NCBI GenBank assembly: GCA_017520935.1
Contig: JAFXEF010000013.1
Location: forward strand, 116,919-180,918
Length of the DNA: 64,000 nucleotides
From: Bacteroidaceae bacterium
GTDB taxonomy: Bacteria > Bacteroidota > Bacteroidia > Bacteroidales > Bacteroidaceae
Direction: 5' to 3'
Shown here: piece by piece, positions 53,667 through 62,125 of the stretch
Position numbering within the stretch: the stretch's first letter is position 1
Layout: each line of letters begins with the position of its first letter
Made by a program: the position numbers and the translations under genes
The notes under the pieces: generated by a model
Databases searched by the model: none
The model's input: only the letters and a program-made list of their open reading frames with translations
Told to the model about the DNA's origin: nothing

Positions 53667-54932
53667 ATGAACGATAACGATATTATGCCATTTGACCTGC
53701 CTACCGAGGCTCCCAAAATTATCAAGGTGATAGGTGTGGGCGGTGGAGGCGGCAATGCCGTAAAGAATATGTACCGCACGGGCATTCAGGACGTCTCATT
53801 CGTCTTGTGCAATACCGACAATCAGGCGTTGGCCAAGTCGGAGATTCCTGTCAAACTTCAGATCGGGCGCAACACAACTAAAGGTCTTGGCGCAGGCAAC
53901 GACCCCAATGTGGCCCGTCAAGCTGCTGAGGAGAACATTGAGGACATCCGCAAGCAATTTCAGGATGGCACGGAGATGGTGTTCATCACCGCTGGTATGG
54001 GTGGTGGCACCGGTACCGGTGCTGCTCCTGTCGTGGCACGTGTGGCCAAGGAATCAGGAGTGCTCACCGTGGGTGTGGTCACCATCCCCTTCAAATTTGA
54101 GCTGCGCCCCAAGATCGTACAAGCGCTCAAGGGAGTCGATGCCATCTCCAAGCATGTAGATGCCCTGCTTGTCATCAACAACGAACGTCTCTTCGAGATA
54201 TACCCCAACCTCAAGGTAAGCGAGGGATTCCGCCGTGTAGACGACACACTGACCATTGCCGTGAAGAGTATCTCAGAGATTATCACAACAGAGGGCACCA
54301 TCAACCTCGATTTCCGCGACGTGAGCAAGGTGTTGCGCAATGGTGGCGTGGCCATCATGAGCTATGGCACCGGCAAGGGCGAGAAACGCCTGGCCGAGGC
54401 CATCGAGAACGCCTTGCACTCACCGCTGCTCAATGACAACGACATCTACAACTCCAAGAAGATACTCTTCAACATCTATGACAGCCCCAAGCATCCGCTT
54501 GTGGTGGAGGAAATGGAGGAGATAGGCCGCTTCACCGACAAGTTCCTCAGCAAGGATATTGAGGTTATTTGGGGTATGGCCACCGACGAGTCGCTCGACG
54601 AGGAGGTGAAGATTACCATCCTTGCTACAGGTTTCGGTGTGAGCAACATCCCCGGTATGAATACTACTATCGAGGTGAACAATGCCCCCGTAGAGAAGCA
54701 TGAGGAGACGCCCGAAGAGAAAGCCGAGCGACAGCAGCAGGAGGAAAAAGACAAGGAGATGATATCCAAGTACTATGGTGACAACAACCTCGCAGCCAAG
54801 CGCACCATACACTCCTTCGTGATGGAGGGAGATGACCTCTTCAACGACGACCTCATCGATGCCATCGACTCCCTGCCTACCTACCTGCGTACCAAGCAGG
54901 ACTTGGCAGACTTGGCAGGACATCGGAGATGA
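53667..54932 (+). CDS. ftsZ: Cell division GTPase FtsZ
   Basis: 421 residues. The tubulin-type GTP-binding signature G-G-G-T-G-T-G lies near 113-119, with the N-terminal VIGVGGGGGNAVKNM loop and the T7-like NLDFRDVSKVL segment that completes the GTPase site between subunits. The linker (about 330-380) is Glu/Gln/Lys-rich. The C-terminal peptide contains DSLPTYLRTKQ, likely the FtsA-binding tail. FtsZ forms the division ring. It ends the dcw cluster 11 bp after ftsA. Confidence 0.98.
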   Translation: MNDNDIMPFDLPTEAPKIIKVIGVGGGGGNAVKNMYRTGIQDVSFVLCNTDNQALAKSEIPVKLQIGRNTTKGLGAGNDPNVARQAAEENIEDIRKQFQDGTEMVFITAGMGGGTGTGAAPVVARVAKESGVLTVGVVTIPFKFELRPKIVQALKGVDAISKHVDALLVINNERLFEIYPNLKVSEGFRRVDDTLTIAVKSISEIITTEGTINLDFRDVSKVLRNGGVAIMSYGTGKGEKRLAEAIENALHSPLLNDNDIYNSKKILFNIYDSPKHPLVVEEMEEIGRFTDKFLSKDIEVIWGMATDESLDEEVKITILATGFGVSNIPGMNTTIEVNNAPVEKHEETPEEKAERQQQEEKDKEMISKYYGDNNLAAKRTIHSFVMEGDDLFNDDLIDAIDSLPTYLRTKQDLADLAGHRR

Positions 54933-54979
54933 CTACCCCCTTAGTACCCTAAAAAACTTCAATTAAACTATAATCATAT

Positions 54980-55291
54980 ATGGAAAAGAAACCCGAAAAC
55001 CAGCTTCAGATAGAACTGAAGGAAGACGTGGCTCAAGGCATCTACTGCAACTTGGCCGTTATCTCACACTCCTCATCGGAGTTTATTATGGATCTTATCC
55101 GCGTGCTCCCTGGCTTACCCAAAGCACAAGTGAAGTCACGTGTCATCCTCACCCCCGAGCACGCTATGCGCTTGATGCTCGCCTTGCAGGACAACCTCAA
55201 GAAGTATGAGCAGACCTTCGGCCCCATCCGCTTGCCTGAGCAGAAAGGAACCTATGTACCTCGCTTGAGCGATTTCAAGGGAGAGGCGTGA
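54980..55291 (+). CDS. DUF3467-family protein
   Basis: 103 residues without signal peptide or membrane segment. The sequence includes ELKEDVAQGIYCNLAVISHSSSEF, DLIRVLPGLPKAQVKSRVILTPEHA and a C-terminal LPEQKGTYVPRLSDFKGE-type end, matching the DUF3467 family common in Bacteroidota. Members are small cytoplasmic proteins of unknown function. It starts 47 bp after ftsZ and may be read through from the dcw cluster. I see no independent promoter with confidence. Confidence 0.88.
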   Translation: MEKKPENQLQIELKEDVAQGIYCNLAVISHSSSEFIMDLIRVLPGLPKAQVKSRVILTPEHAMRLMLALQDNLKKYEQTFGPIRLPEQKGTYVPRLSDFKGEA

Positions 55292-55347
55292 TTTTAATTC
55301 TGGAGACTGAAGATGATTTCACACAGTCAGTAGTCTGTAAGGATATG

Positions 55348-55372
55348 GAGGAGTTGCTTACCGCAGCTCCTC
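55348..55372. terminator. Hairpin between convergent DUF3467 and dus genes
   Basis: GAGGAGTTGC and GCAGCTCCTC form a 10-bp stem (one G-T pair) with a 5-nt loop. It overlaps the last codons of the dus gene. No strong T-run follows on either strand, so it may act as a weak two-way terminator. Confidence 0.4.
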
Positions 55373-56281
55373 TATTGCATTCATATAGTTCCGCAGATTG
55401 CCACTTTTCATGATCTTCTTATAGGGCTTGTGCCCAATGATAGGCTCAGTATATTCCCAATAGGTACGCAGTTTGCCGTGCAGTTGGGTGTCACCCTTGA
55501 CAATGCCGCCATACTCCTCCGCCAGCCTCGCGTGCAGTGTGCGTAGCGTGCGTATATGCTCCTCATGGCTCCATTCGCGTTCCTCGACATACTCCTTCGC
55601 CAATGAGGGGCGTGCCAGCAGTCCGCGTCCTACCATCAGCCCTGCCAGCCGGGGATAGCTCTCCTCCATCTCATGCAATTGTTTCAAGGTGGTAAGGTCA
55701 CCATTATAGAAGACCGGATGACAGCAGGCCTCATAGAAGCGGGCAAATGCATCGTGATCAATGGCACCCTTGTATCCTTGCGTGCCTGTGCGTGGGTGCA
55801 GGGTGATATGAGCCAAGGGAGTGTCATTAAGCATCTCCACTATGGGTACCCACTCCGCTGCATCCTGCCACCCAAGGCGCATCTTTACCGAGAAAGTCAG
55901 CTGCGGACGCTCCTTGATAATGGCAACGATATCATTCACGATGTCTGTTTGGGCAAGGATTCCCGAACCGCGTCCGTGCCGTGCCTGCAAGGGGAATGGA
56001 CATCCCATATTCAAGTCTATTGCCCGATAACCTAATGTCTCCACCTCCTCGACGAGGAATAGAAATTCCTTTACGCTCTTGAAGATGATTTGTGGTGTCA
56101 CGGGCACTCCCGTATTATTTTTAGGGTCAATGTCACGGCGATCCTTGGAGCGTATCTCACCCGCTTCTACGCGCACGAATGGAGTATAGTAACGTTCTAT
56201 TCCACCTATCAGCTGGTGGTGTATTCGGCGGTACACATCATCGGTATGTCCCTGCAGTGGAGCAAAATGGATGGGTAGCAT
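55358..56281 (-). CDS. tRNA-dihydrouridine synthase (Dus family)
   Basis: 307 residues with the FMN-binding TIM barrel of Dus enzymes, which reduce uridines in tRNA loops. The catalytic Cys (C94) is in the N-M-G-C-P block, followed by the ARHGRGSGIL loop. The substrate-binding L-H-P-R-T-G-T-Q-G-Y-K-G motif, PVFYNGDLTT and VGRGLLARP are also present. Which tRNA position it modifies is uncertain; the length is closest to DusC-type proteins. It starts 18 bp after msrA and is probably the last gene of that unit. Confidence 0.94.
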   Translation of the reverse strand: MLPIHFAPLQGHTDDVYRRIHHQLIGGIERYYTPFVRVEAGEIRSKDRRDIDPKNNTGVPVTPQIIFKSVKEFLFLVEEVETLGYRAIDLNMGCPFPLQARHGRGSGILAQTDIVNDIVAIIKERPQLTFSVKMRLGWQDAAEWVPIVEMLNDTPLAHITLHPRTGTQGYKGAIDHDAFARFYEACCHPVFYNGDLTTLKQLHEMEESYPRLAGLMVGRGLLARPSLAKEYVEEREWSHEEHIRTLRTLHARLAEEYGGIVKGDTQLHGKLRTYWEYTEPIIGHKPYKKIMKSGNLRNYMNAIEELR

Positions 56282-56299
56282 CTTTTAATGTCAAATTTG

Positions 56300-56785
56300 T
56301 CAGAACTTCTTGGTTCGTATGTGGCAGTAGGGTTCTTCGCCTGTTTTGTTGTAGTAGTCCTGGTGATACTCTTCACCTGGCCAGAAATGTTCGGCTGGAC
56401 GCAATGTCGTGTTTACCTCATATCCTTTGGAGCGCAGCAAGGCTATCACCCCTTCAGCTATATGTTGCTGTTCTTCATCGACGCAGAAAATCTGACTACG
56501 ATATTGCGGACCTATGTCGGGGCCTATACCATCAGTTTGTGCAGGGTCGTGTATCTCGAAGAATAATTTGCATAATGCCTCATACGTGGTAGTATCAGCA
56601 TCGTATTCTACAAGCACAGCCTCTACGTGATGGGTGCGGTGGGCTTTTACATCGACATACTGTGGGTTCTCTTCATGACCGCCGATATAGCCTACAGTAG
56701 TATTCAATACTCCGGGAGCACGTTGCAGCTGATACTGTACGCCCCAGAAGCATCCTGCGGCAAAGATGGCTTTCTCTTTTCTCAT
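56300..56785 (-). CDS. msrA: Peptide-methionine (S)-S-oxide reductase
   Basis: 161 residues. The active-site G-C-F-W-G is at 11-15 with catalytic C12, followed by GVLNTTVGYIGGHEENPQY, the V-E-A-V-L-V-E-Y-D strand and the EIHDPAQTDGIGPDIGPQYRS substrate loop. It reduces the S-epimer of methionine sulfoxide in proteins. No signal peptide is seen, so it is cytoplasmic. The ATG at 56785 overlaps the GH106 stop as ATGA; the frame further upstream is antisense-free but lies within GH106. Being in one unit with a rhamnosidase is unusual and gives no clear functional link. Confidence 0.96.
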   Translation of the reverse strand: MRKEKAIFAAGCFWGVQYQLQRAPGVLNTTVGYIGGHEENPQYVDVKAHRTHHVEAVLVEYDADTTTYEALCKLFFEIHDPAQTDGIGPDIGPQYRSQIFCVDEEQQHIAEGVIALLRSKGYEVNTTLRPAEHFWPGEEYHQDYYNKTGEEPYCHIRTKKF

Positions 56786-59571
56786 AATGCTTTCTTTATC
56801 ATAGGGATGAGCTTTACTTGTCCGTTCAGGCCTGAGGGAAGCGGTGACCAATGGGCATAACCTGTCTTCTTGTAGTTGAGGTCTACCACATTGATCTCCT
56901 TGAAACGACGCCAAGGCACTTGCTGGCGATCGAGCTCGGCAATACGGTTGGCGGGTAGATTGGTCACCTCCACCTCTATCGTGTTCTTGCCAGGTTTGAG
57001 GTATTGAGTCACAGTCAGTTGGAAGGGTACGCACCATGCCGTACCGGCATCCTCGCCATTGATACGTACGCGGGCACTCTCACGCACGTCACCGAGGTCA
57101 AGTAGCCACTCATCGGCTGCGATGGCAGGCAGGTCAAACTGTAGGGTATATCGTCCTGTAGCCATTGTAGTGGTGGCATGAGGCACATCGAGAGCTGTCC
57201 ATGAACATGGTTCATCGATTTCGTAGGTTCCTGATATAGATGGAGCACTCTCCACAAAGTCGAGCCTCCAGCCATGATCGAGCGTGAGGGAAATTGCCTG
57301 TGGTTGCAGGTAGCGCCACTCCTCGGCCTGTACTACCGAAGTGAAGGTCTGCACAATGAGGCTCTGCCCCGACTGTAGCTGCAAGTATACCTGCAAACCC
57401 TCGTCGGTGGGACGTGTGGCGGCACGGCCCTTCTGTCCTGTCACGGGGTCAAATATCATGGCATCGGTATCGGGCACACTGAGGGTCACCCAAGCGTCGA
57501 GTCCTTCGGGCTGCAGGGCACTGATGAAGTAGTGGTGCCCCTTGCCATTGCTACGGCGGATATACTGCATGCCGTGCTTGGTCTTCACCTCTTCGGGCTG
57601 AACGCCACAGAGGGCAAGCGTCTTACCATAATCATCACCTATGATGACACGCCCCTTGCCGAGTTGGAAGCTGAAAGATGAAAGTTGAAAGTTATTCTCG
57701 TCTGTTGTCTTTCCACTTTCAATTTGTGCCTTCGCTTTGTTGAATACCTTACGGCGTGCCTCCAGGTCACCATATCCAGGCACATCCTCGGGCATGCCAC
57801 CGATGAAGACTACTGTAGCACCACTGTGTATGAGCCTCCCCAAGTGGGCAAGCACATCGGCAGGCATACGCTTCACACCAGGCACGATGATAGCCTTGTA
57901 GGCAGCTCCACCCGAGGTCACGAGCTGATTATTGACGCAGCGGGTAGTACGCACAAAACTGTCGGAGATATAATCAACGTCGTAACCGTTGTTGCAGATC
58001 TCATTGACCGTGGCGATGAACTTGGGAGCCACGCGGTGCATCTTATGGATGTCGAAGGCGAGCAAGCGACCCTCCTGTTCGTTCCACAGGTCATAAACAG
58101 GCAGATATACGAGGAAGTCGTTGTCGGGCTTACCCATCTGAAGGAACGACTGGCAGCGGCCTATATACTCGAAGAAGGCAGGTGCATCGCGCCAGATATT
58201 GTTGGTGGGCGACATGTTGATGGAGGCATAGAAACTCCAGCCCGGCCACTCGGCTTCGCGTGGCGAGTAGGGCGTGCCGTGGAAGAACATGTGGTTCACG
58301 CCGGACACGAACATAAGATCCATATCAGGCTTGCACTGCGAGAGTGAGGTGCGAAAGTGCTCGGTGAGCCAGGTGAAGGTCTCTGACGACACGAACGGCT
58401 TGCCACTGATGTGGGCAGCCGATGAGGCATACTTGAGCATCGAGAGATCAGAATCGTTCTTGCGGGTGAGCGAGTCGCGACGCAATCCCTTGATGCCGAA
58501 CTCCGAGAGGCCGAATCCCTCACATTCAGGGATATCCACCGCTGCGTAGGTGTCAATGAGATTGGCAGGCGAGCCGTGTGCCTGGTTACGAGTGATGCTG
58601 CCCATGCGGTGTGCCCAGTCAGTCCACTGGTCGGTGAAGTTCTCGAGCAACAGGTCCGACACCGTCTCACGATAGTCCGATACGATACGGCAGGTGATGT
58701 CGGGGCGCTCGGGATCGAGAAACTCACGGAAGTAGTGTTCCAGACGGTAGCCACGACGGCGAGCAAACTGCTCCAGGAGGTCGGGCGTCCAGTCGGCTCC
58801 GTATACCTCATAAGAGTCGTTGAAGAAGTTGTTCGGTACAGGAGTGCCATTAGCCTTGAAAGCCTTCTCGAATCGGCTGAGGTAGCGCCTCACCGCCCCT
58901 TTGGAGAGGTGGTCGATGACATATCCCTCACCACCGGGTGCGGCACGCTTCACCGCTTGGCGTGTCTTGCCTATGAAGAGCGCTATCACTTGCCACTCAC
59001 CCTCGGGAGCCTGCCAGCGCAGTATGCCCTCCGCATCGCACTTCCTGGTCACATCCACGTGCTTACGCCCTTGATAGGCCATCACTTTGTGGAGGGTCGA
59101 TGTGGGTACATCCTTCTTGCTCGATACGGCAATGGACAGTTCCACCGCCTTGCCGCCCTCGATGGTATATTGTTCGAATATGGCCTTCGTGGCAGCATCC
59201 TCTATCGAGGTTTCAGGACCACCGAAAGGCCATCCCGTACCTGTACTCATATCGATACACATGCCCACCTCCTTGCCTTTGTCGATGGCATACTCGAGTG
59301 CCTTCATCCATTCGGGTGTGAGGAACGAGAGCTCGTTATCCTCATTGTTCTGCACACCGTAGATGGGCGTAATCTCCAACTCGCCCAGTCCAGCACGGGC
59401 ATATTCCTCCATGTTATAACTGAGGTTGGCCTCGTCTACGGCACTGCCCAGCCACCACCAGCGTGCGGCAGGCTTGGCATTCTGTGTCAGTTCGGGCCAC
59501 TCTTGGGCGATGCTGCCTAACGGGAGCAACAAGAATGCAGATACGCAAAGTAAACGTTCGATATGTTTCAT
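56782..59571 (-). CDS. GH106 alpha-L-rhamnosidase
   Basis: 929 residues with a signal peptide (cleaved near GSIAQEW). The N-terminal domain opens with ARWWWLGSAVDE, EEYARAGLGELEITPIYGVQ and DMSTGTGWPFGGP, the hallmark of GH106 enzymes. Downstream are a central glutamate-rich region (SSETFTWL and NHMFFHGTPYSPREAEWPGW) and a C-terminal beta-sandwich (WLLDLGDVRESARVRINGEDAGTAWC). It should remove terminal L-rhamnose from plant rhamnogalacturonans. Residues near 628-642 (NNFQLSSFSFQLG) come from an in-frame repeat. It heads a unit with msrA and dus. Confidence 0.93.
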   Translation of the reverse strand: MKHIERLLCVSAFLLLPLGSIAQEWPELTQNAKPAARWWWLGSAVDEANLSYNMEEYARAGLGELEITPIYGVQNNEDNELSFLTPEWMKALEYAIDKGKEVGMCIDMSTGTGWPFGGPETSIEDAATKAIFEQYTIEGGKAVELSIAVSSKKDVPTSTLHKVMAYQGRKHVDVTRKCDAEGILRWQAPEGEWQVIALFIGKTRQAVKRAAPGGEGYVIDHLSKGAVRRYLSRFEKAFKANGTPVPNNFFNDSYEVYGADWTPDLLEQFARRRGYRLEHYFREFLDPERPDITCRIVSDYRETVSDLLLENFTDQWTDWAHRMGSITRNQAHGSPANLIDTYAAVDIPECEGFGLSEFGIKGLRRDSLTRKNDSDLSMLKYASSAAHISGKPFVSSETFTWLTEHFRTSLSQCKPDMDLMFVSGVNHMFFHGTPYSPREAEWPGWSFYASINMSPTNNIWRDAPAFFEYIGRCQSFLQMGKPDNDFLVYLPVYDLWNEQEGRLLAFDIHKMHRVAPKFIATVNEICNNGYDVDYISDSFVRTTRCVNNQLVTSGGAAYKAIIVPGVKRMPADVLAHLGRLIHSGATVVFIGGMPEDVPGYGDLEARRKVFNKAKAQIESGKTTDENNFQLSSFSFQLGKGRVIIGDDYGKTLALCGVQPEEVKTKHGMQYIRRSNGKGHHYFISALQPEGLDAWVTLSVPDTDAMIFDPVTGQKGRAATRPTDEGLQVYLQLQSGQSLIVQTFTSVVQAEEWRYLQPQAISLTLDHGWRLDFVESAPSISGTYEIDEPCSWTALDVPHATTTMATGRYTLQFDLPAIAADEWLLDLGDVRESARVRINGEDAGTAWCVPFQLTVTQYLKPGKNTIEVEVTNLPANRIAELDRQQVPWRRFKEINVVDLNYKKTGYAHWSPLPSGLNGQVKLIPMIKKAL
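57664..57693. repeat. GAAAGTTGAAAG-type repeat inside the GH106 gene
   Basis: Degenerate units of TTGAAAG and TGAAAGA are read in frame on the minus strand as FQLSSFSFQL. The peptide resembles that encoded by the different repeat in pssA (FQFSILNFQL). Confidence 0.65.
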
Positions 59572-59600
59572 ATTTATAGAGTTTAGTCGCTCATTTCGTA

Positions 59601-59608
59601 CAAAATTA
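59601..59608 (-). promoter_or_regulatory. Probable -7 element of the GH106 unit
   Basis: The minus strand reads TAATTTTG, 29 bp before the ATG at 59571. A -33 element at the usual distance is not seen. Confidence 0.45.
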
Positions 59609-59641
59609 CACAAAAATCTCAAAATATACAGCATTATGACA

Positions 59642-59670
59642 TTGTGCTATGAAAAAAGTTTGTACATTTG
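59642..59670 (+). promoter_or_regulatory. Promoter of the Cys-rich lipoprotein gene
   Basis: TTG at 59642-59644 and TACATTTG at 59663-59670 are 18 nt apart, with a leader of about 40 nt to the ATG at 59716. An AAGAAGGAAAAA stretch just before the ATG could act as the ribosome-binding site. Confidence 0.55.
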
Positions 59671-59715
59671 CAACCGACACTATCAACATTTATTAAACTA
59701 AGAAGGAAAAACATT

Positions 59716-60096
59716 ATGAAAAAAGTATTATTGGCTATAGTAGCCGTTGCAGCTCTCACTATCACATCATGCTGCAATAAGAAGGCAAAGGATGCTCCTT
59801 GTGACAAGGCTGCTACAGAGTGTGCTGCACAGAAAGAATGTAAGAAGGCGTGCGACAAGACCTGCGAGATGCCCGACTCTTGCAAGAAGGCTTGTGCTAC
59901 TCCTTGTGACAAACCCTGCGACAAGGCTTGTGACAAAGCTACTTGCGACAAGAAGTGTGACAAGGCTTGTGACAAAGCTGAAGGCAAGTGCAACAAAGCT
60001 GCTTGCGAGAAGAAGTGCGACAAGGCCGAGGCTCAGTGCGAGAAAGCTTGCGATAAGGCTGAAGGCAAGTGTGATAAGGCTTGCGACAAGCAGTAA
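59716..60096 (+). CDS. Cys/Lys/Asp-rich small lipoprotein with C-D-K-x-C repeats
   Basis: 126 residues. A lipoprotein signal peptide (MKKVLLAIVAVAALTITSC, lipobox T-S-C) is followed by a second Cys and a mature region with 20 more cysteines in about 105 residues. The recurring unit is C-D-K or C-x-K with Cys spaced by mostly 4-7 residues, for example KACDKTCEM, KPCDKACDK and KKCDKACDK. Aromatic residues and Trp are absent. The pattern suggests a metal-binding or redox-active surface lipoprotein, metallothionein-like only by analogy. The gene has its own promoter and terminator. I do not recognise a named family and do not assign a function. Confidence 0.85.
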   Translation: MKKVLLAIVAVAALTITSCCNKKAKDAPCDKAATECAAQKECKKACDKTCEMPDSCKKACATPCDKPCDKACDKATCDKKCDKACDKAEGKCNKAACEKKCDKAEAQCEKACDKAEGKCDKACDKQ

Positions 60097-60117
60097 TCTT
60101 ATATTCATTTATAATAA

Positions 60118-60153
60118 GAGAGAGACACCCCGCCAGGTGTCTCTCTTTGTTGG
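60118..60153 (+). terminator. Rho-independent terminator of the Cys-rich lipoprotein gene
   Basis: An 11-bp perfect stem (AGAGAGACACC-type arm at 60119-60129, GGTGTCTCTCT at 60136-60146) with a CCGCCA loop is followed by TTGTTGGT. It starts 22 bp after the stop codon. Confidence 0.8.
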
Positions 60154-60790
60154 TATGCGTTCCCTTAAAGGACGACAGTGCATATTGTGCTCCACTCGGC
60201 CCAAGCAACGTAGGTAGATATGTAAAATGGCTATATCTGTTTGTCAGAATTACAAATCCCTATAATAGCCCGTCTCATCGGATGTGCCGTACCCTTCTTG
60301 CTGATTATTGTCTCACGCGAAACGAAGTTCGCCGCCCGAACCTTTAGGTCGCTGGCCGAAGGGAAAAGCAAGGGGCCAAAGGCAATCTCGCAAATCTCAC
60401 GAAGCACGCATCGTAAACTCGCGTGTGTCGGCGTTTCGCCGAGTGTATACATCCCGGAGGCAACAAGAGCGTAGCGACTTGCAAAGTCTGCGTTCTCCTT
60501 TAGGAAGATAAATCTTCCGTCGTCGTCAGTAGCGAAGCCCTCGGCTTGTCCGAGAACCGACGCTAATACTCCGCGTCGGTCTGTGTCATCAGTGTCATCT
60601 TGTTGACAAGAAGGAATCCGTGAATATTTGTGTCATCTGTGGGCTCGTTAACGGTAAACTGAAAGGTCAGAGGTGAAAGGTGAATGCTACTTTTCCGTTT
60701 TCACCTCTAACTTTTCCGTTTACCTGTCGGGACGAAGAAGAAATGTTTTTGGAACGGATTACACCGAAGGGGTGAGGAAGACTCGCCAAC
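60154..60790. other. Non-coding region rich in inverted repeats
   Basis: No convincing gene is seen in about 640 bp. It holds GGAAGAT-aa-ATCTTCC, CTCGG-cttgt-CCGAG, a perfect ACCGACGC / GCGTCGGT stem (60556-60580), GTGTCATC-type short repeats (60582-60641) and a long inverted repeat at 60654-60725. Short open frames cross it but show no family resemblance or good starts. Confidence 0.55.
60654..60725. repeat. 26-bp inverted repeat built from GAAAGG/GAGGTGAAA units
   Basis: The arms 60654-60679 and 60700-60725 are complementary at about 22 of 26 positions around a 20-nt loop. The arms contain GAGGTGAAA-type repeats related to the A+T-rich repeat families seen elsewhere. Confidence 0.65.
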
Positions 60791-61936
60791 CTAAAAGAGG
60801 TCGCCTTGCCACATCCTGCGCAAGAACTCGGTAGCCGGAAGCACCTCAATGCCGTTCAGCTGTCGGGGATGACGGTCGAGCGACACGATGATAAGCCTTG
60901 CGTCGGGAAAGTCTTCGCTAAATGCACGCAAACCTTTGGTGTGCTTGGACTGTACCTCCCCACAACTCTTGAACTCGATAGCCACACGTCCGTCACCGAT
61001 AATGGCATCCACTTCGTAGCCACTCGCCGTGCGCCAATAGCTGAGCCGTTCATCGCTCTCGCTGTAGCTGAGACGGGCCACTATTTCCTGTATCATCAGG
61101 TGTTCGAAAGCGTGACCGAAGTCCACAGAGCCGGGCTGCAGGTTCGAGCGGTTGAGCAGGTGATTCACTACCCCCACATCGAAATAGTAGAACCGCGATG
61201 TAGTCACGGCCCGCCGTTTCCTGGACTGCGTAAAGGCTGGTATCATATAGCCTATGAGCGTCTGTTCCAGAATGTTGAAGTATTCCTTCACCGTCACGGC
61301 ACTTACGCCGCAATCCTGAGCCACATTGCTATAGTTCACCATTTCGCCGTCGCACTGTGCCGCAATGTCGAGAAAGCGGTTGAACGATGCCAGTTGCCGT
61401 ACTACTGCTTCATCCTGTATCTCCTCCTTCAGGTAGGTTCCGATATAGGCTTGCAGGCGTTTCTTGGGATTGGCTGCCAGATAGTGGCGAGGTATCATGC
61501 CATGGTTGATGGCACGGATAAGGTCGAAGTCGGGAATCTCGGCACTCACCAGCGGGTAGAGGTTGACGGACAATGCCCGTCCGCCCAACAGGTTGGTACC
61601 CATACGTTTCAACTTGCGGGCACTGGAGCCACACAGGATAAAGCGGATGCCCCGGTTCACGATGAGCCAATGTACTTCGTCGAGCAACTGAGGGATTTTC
61701 TGTATCTCGTCGATGATGACGAGCGATTCCTCGTCCAGATGCTCCAACTCTTCGCGAAGCAGCTGCGGACGACGCATCAGCCGTCCATATTCATCACTCA
61801 TCAGTAAGTCATATACTTTTGCCTTAGGATAGAGTGCCTTTACCAACGTGCTCTTTCCCACTTGTCTGGCACCCCACAAGAATACGCTATCTTCCTGCGC
61901 ACCAACTATTCTCTGTAATCTTTCGTATTCTGCCAT
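60791..61936 (-). CDS. AAA ATPase with DUF4143 domain
   Basis: 381 residues. An N-terminal AAA_14 ATPase has Walker A W-G-A-R-Q-V-G-K-S-T (21-30), Walker B S-L-V-I-I-D-E-I-Q-K and a sensor region FILCGSSARKLKRMG. The C-terminal DUF4143 domain has a winged-helix part (NYSNVAQDCGVSAVTVKEYFNIL) and a nuclease-like core with Y-E-V-D-A-I and V-A-I-E-F-K-S. Proteins of this type are abundant in Bacteroidales; they resemble restriction-type or toxin ATPases, but their role is not known. The ATG at 61936 is favoured by the promoter. It stands alone beside a repeat-rich spacer. Confidence 0.93.
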   Translation of the reverse strand: MAEYERLQRIVGAQEDSVFLWGARQVGKSTLVKALYPKAKVYDLLMSDEYGRLMRRPQLLREELEHLDEESLVIIDEIQKIPQLLDEVHWLIVNRGIRFILCGSSARKLKRMGTNLLGGRALSVNLYPLVSAEIPDFDLIRAINHGMIPRHYLAANPKKRLQAYIGTYLKEEIQDEAVVRQLASFNRFLDIAAQCDGEMVNYSNVAQDCGVSAVTVKEYFNILEQTLIGYMIPAFTQSRKRRAVTTSRFYYFDVGVVNHLLNRSNLQPGSVDFGHAFEHLMIQEIVARLSYSESDERLSYWRTASGYEVDAIIGDGRVAIEFKSCGEVQSKHTKGLRAFSEDFPDARLIIVSLDRHPRQLNGIEVLPATEFLRRMWQGDLF

Positions 61937-61973
61937 ACCGCTTGATTTTGATGATAATCTAAAGTGTCGGTTG

Positions 61974-62004
61974 CAAATATACGAATAATCCAAAGTACAA
62001 CCAA
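61974..62004 (-). promoter_or_regulatory. Promoter of the AAA/DUF4143 gene
   Basis: The minus strand has TTG (62004-62002), a 20-nt spacer and TATATTTG (61981-61974). The leader to the ATG is about 33 nt. Confidence 0.5.
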
Positions 62005-62125
62005 GTGTTTATCTTGTTTTTTCTTCTTTCGTCTTGTAACAGCATGTCAAGGAACGCTTTGCCTCCACCAAAGGAGAACGATTGCGAGCAGGAGAGGCAT
62101 CACCCTCTTCCTGCCCTGAATCATT

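Noticed and set aside
58576..59520. Open frame of 314 codons antisense to the GH106 gene
   Set aside because: It lies wholly inside the GH106 coding region and has low-complexity composition typical of antisense frames in this base composition.
60241..60474. Small plus-strand frame of 77 codons in the gene-free region
   Set aside because: No promoter, ribosome-binding site or recognisable domain, and several overlapping frames are equally open.
60806..61807. Open frame of 333 codons antisense to the AAA/DUF4143 gene
   Set aside because: The minus-strand frame has clear Walker and DUF4143 motifs; the antisense frame has none.
62060..62125. Hairpin-like sequence after the fimbrillin-like gene
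   Set aside because: The GCAGG/CCTGC and GAGG/CCTC arms are interrupted and no T-run follows, so a terminator is not supported.
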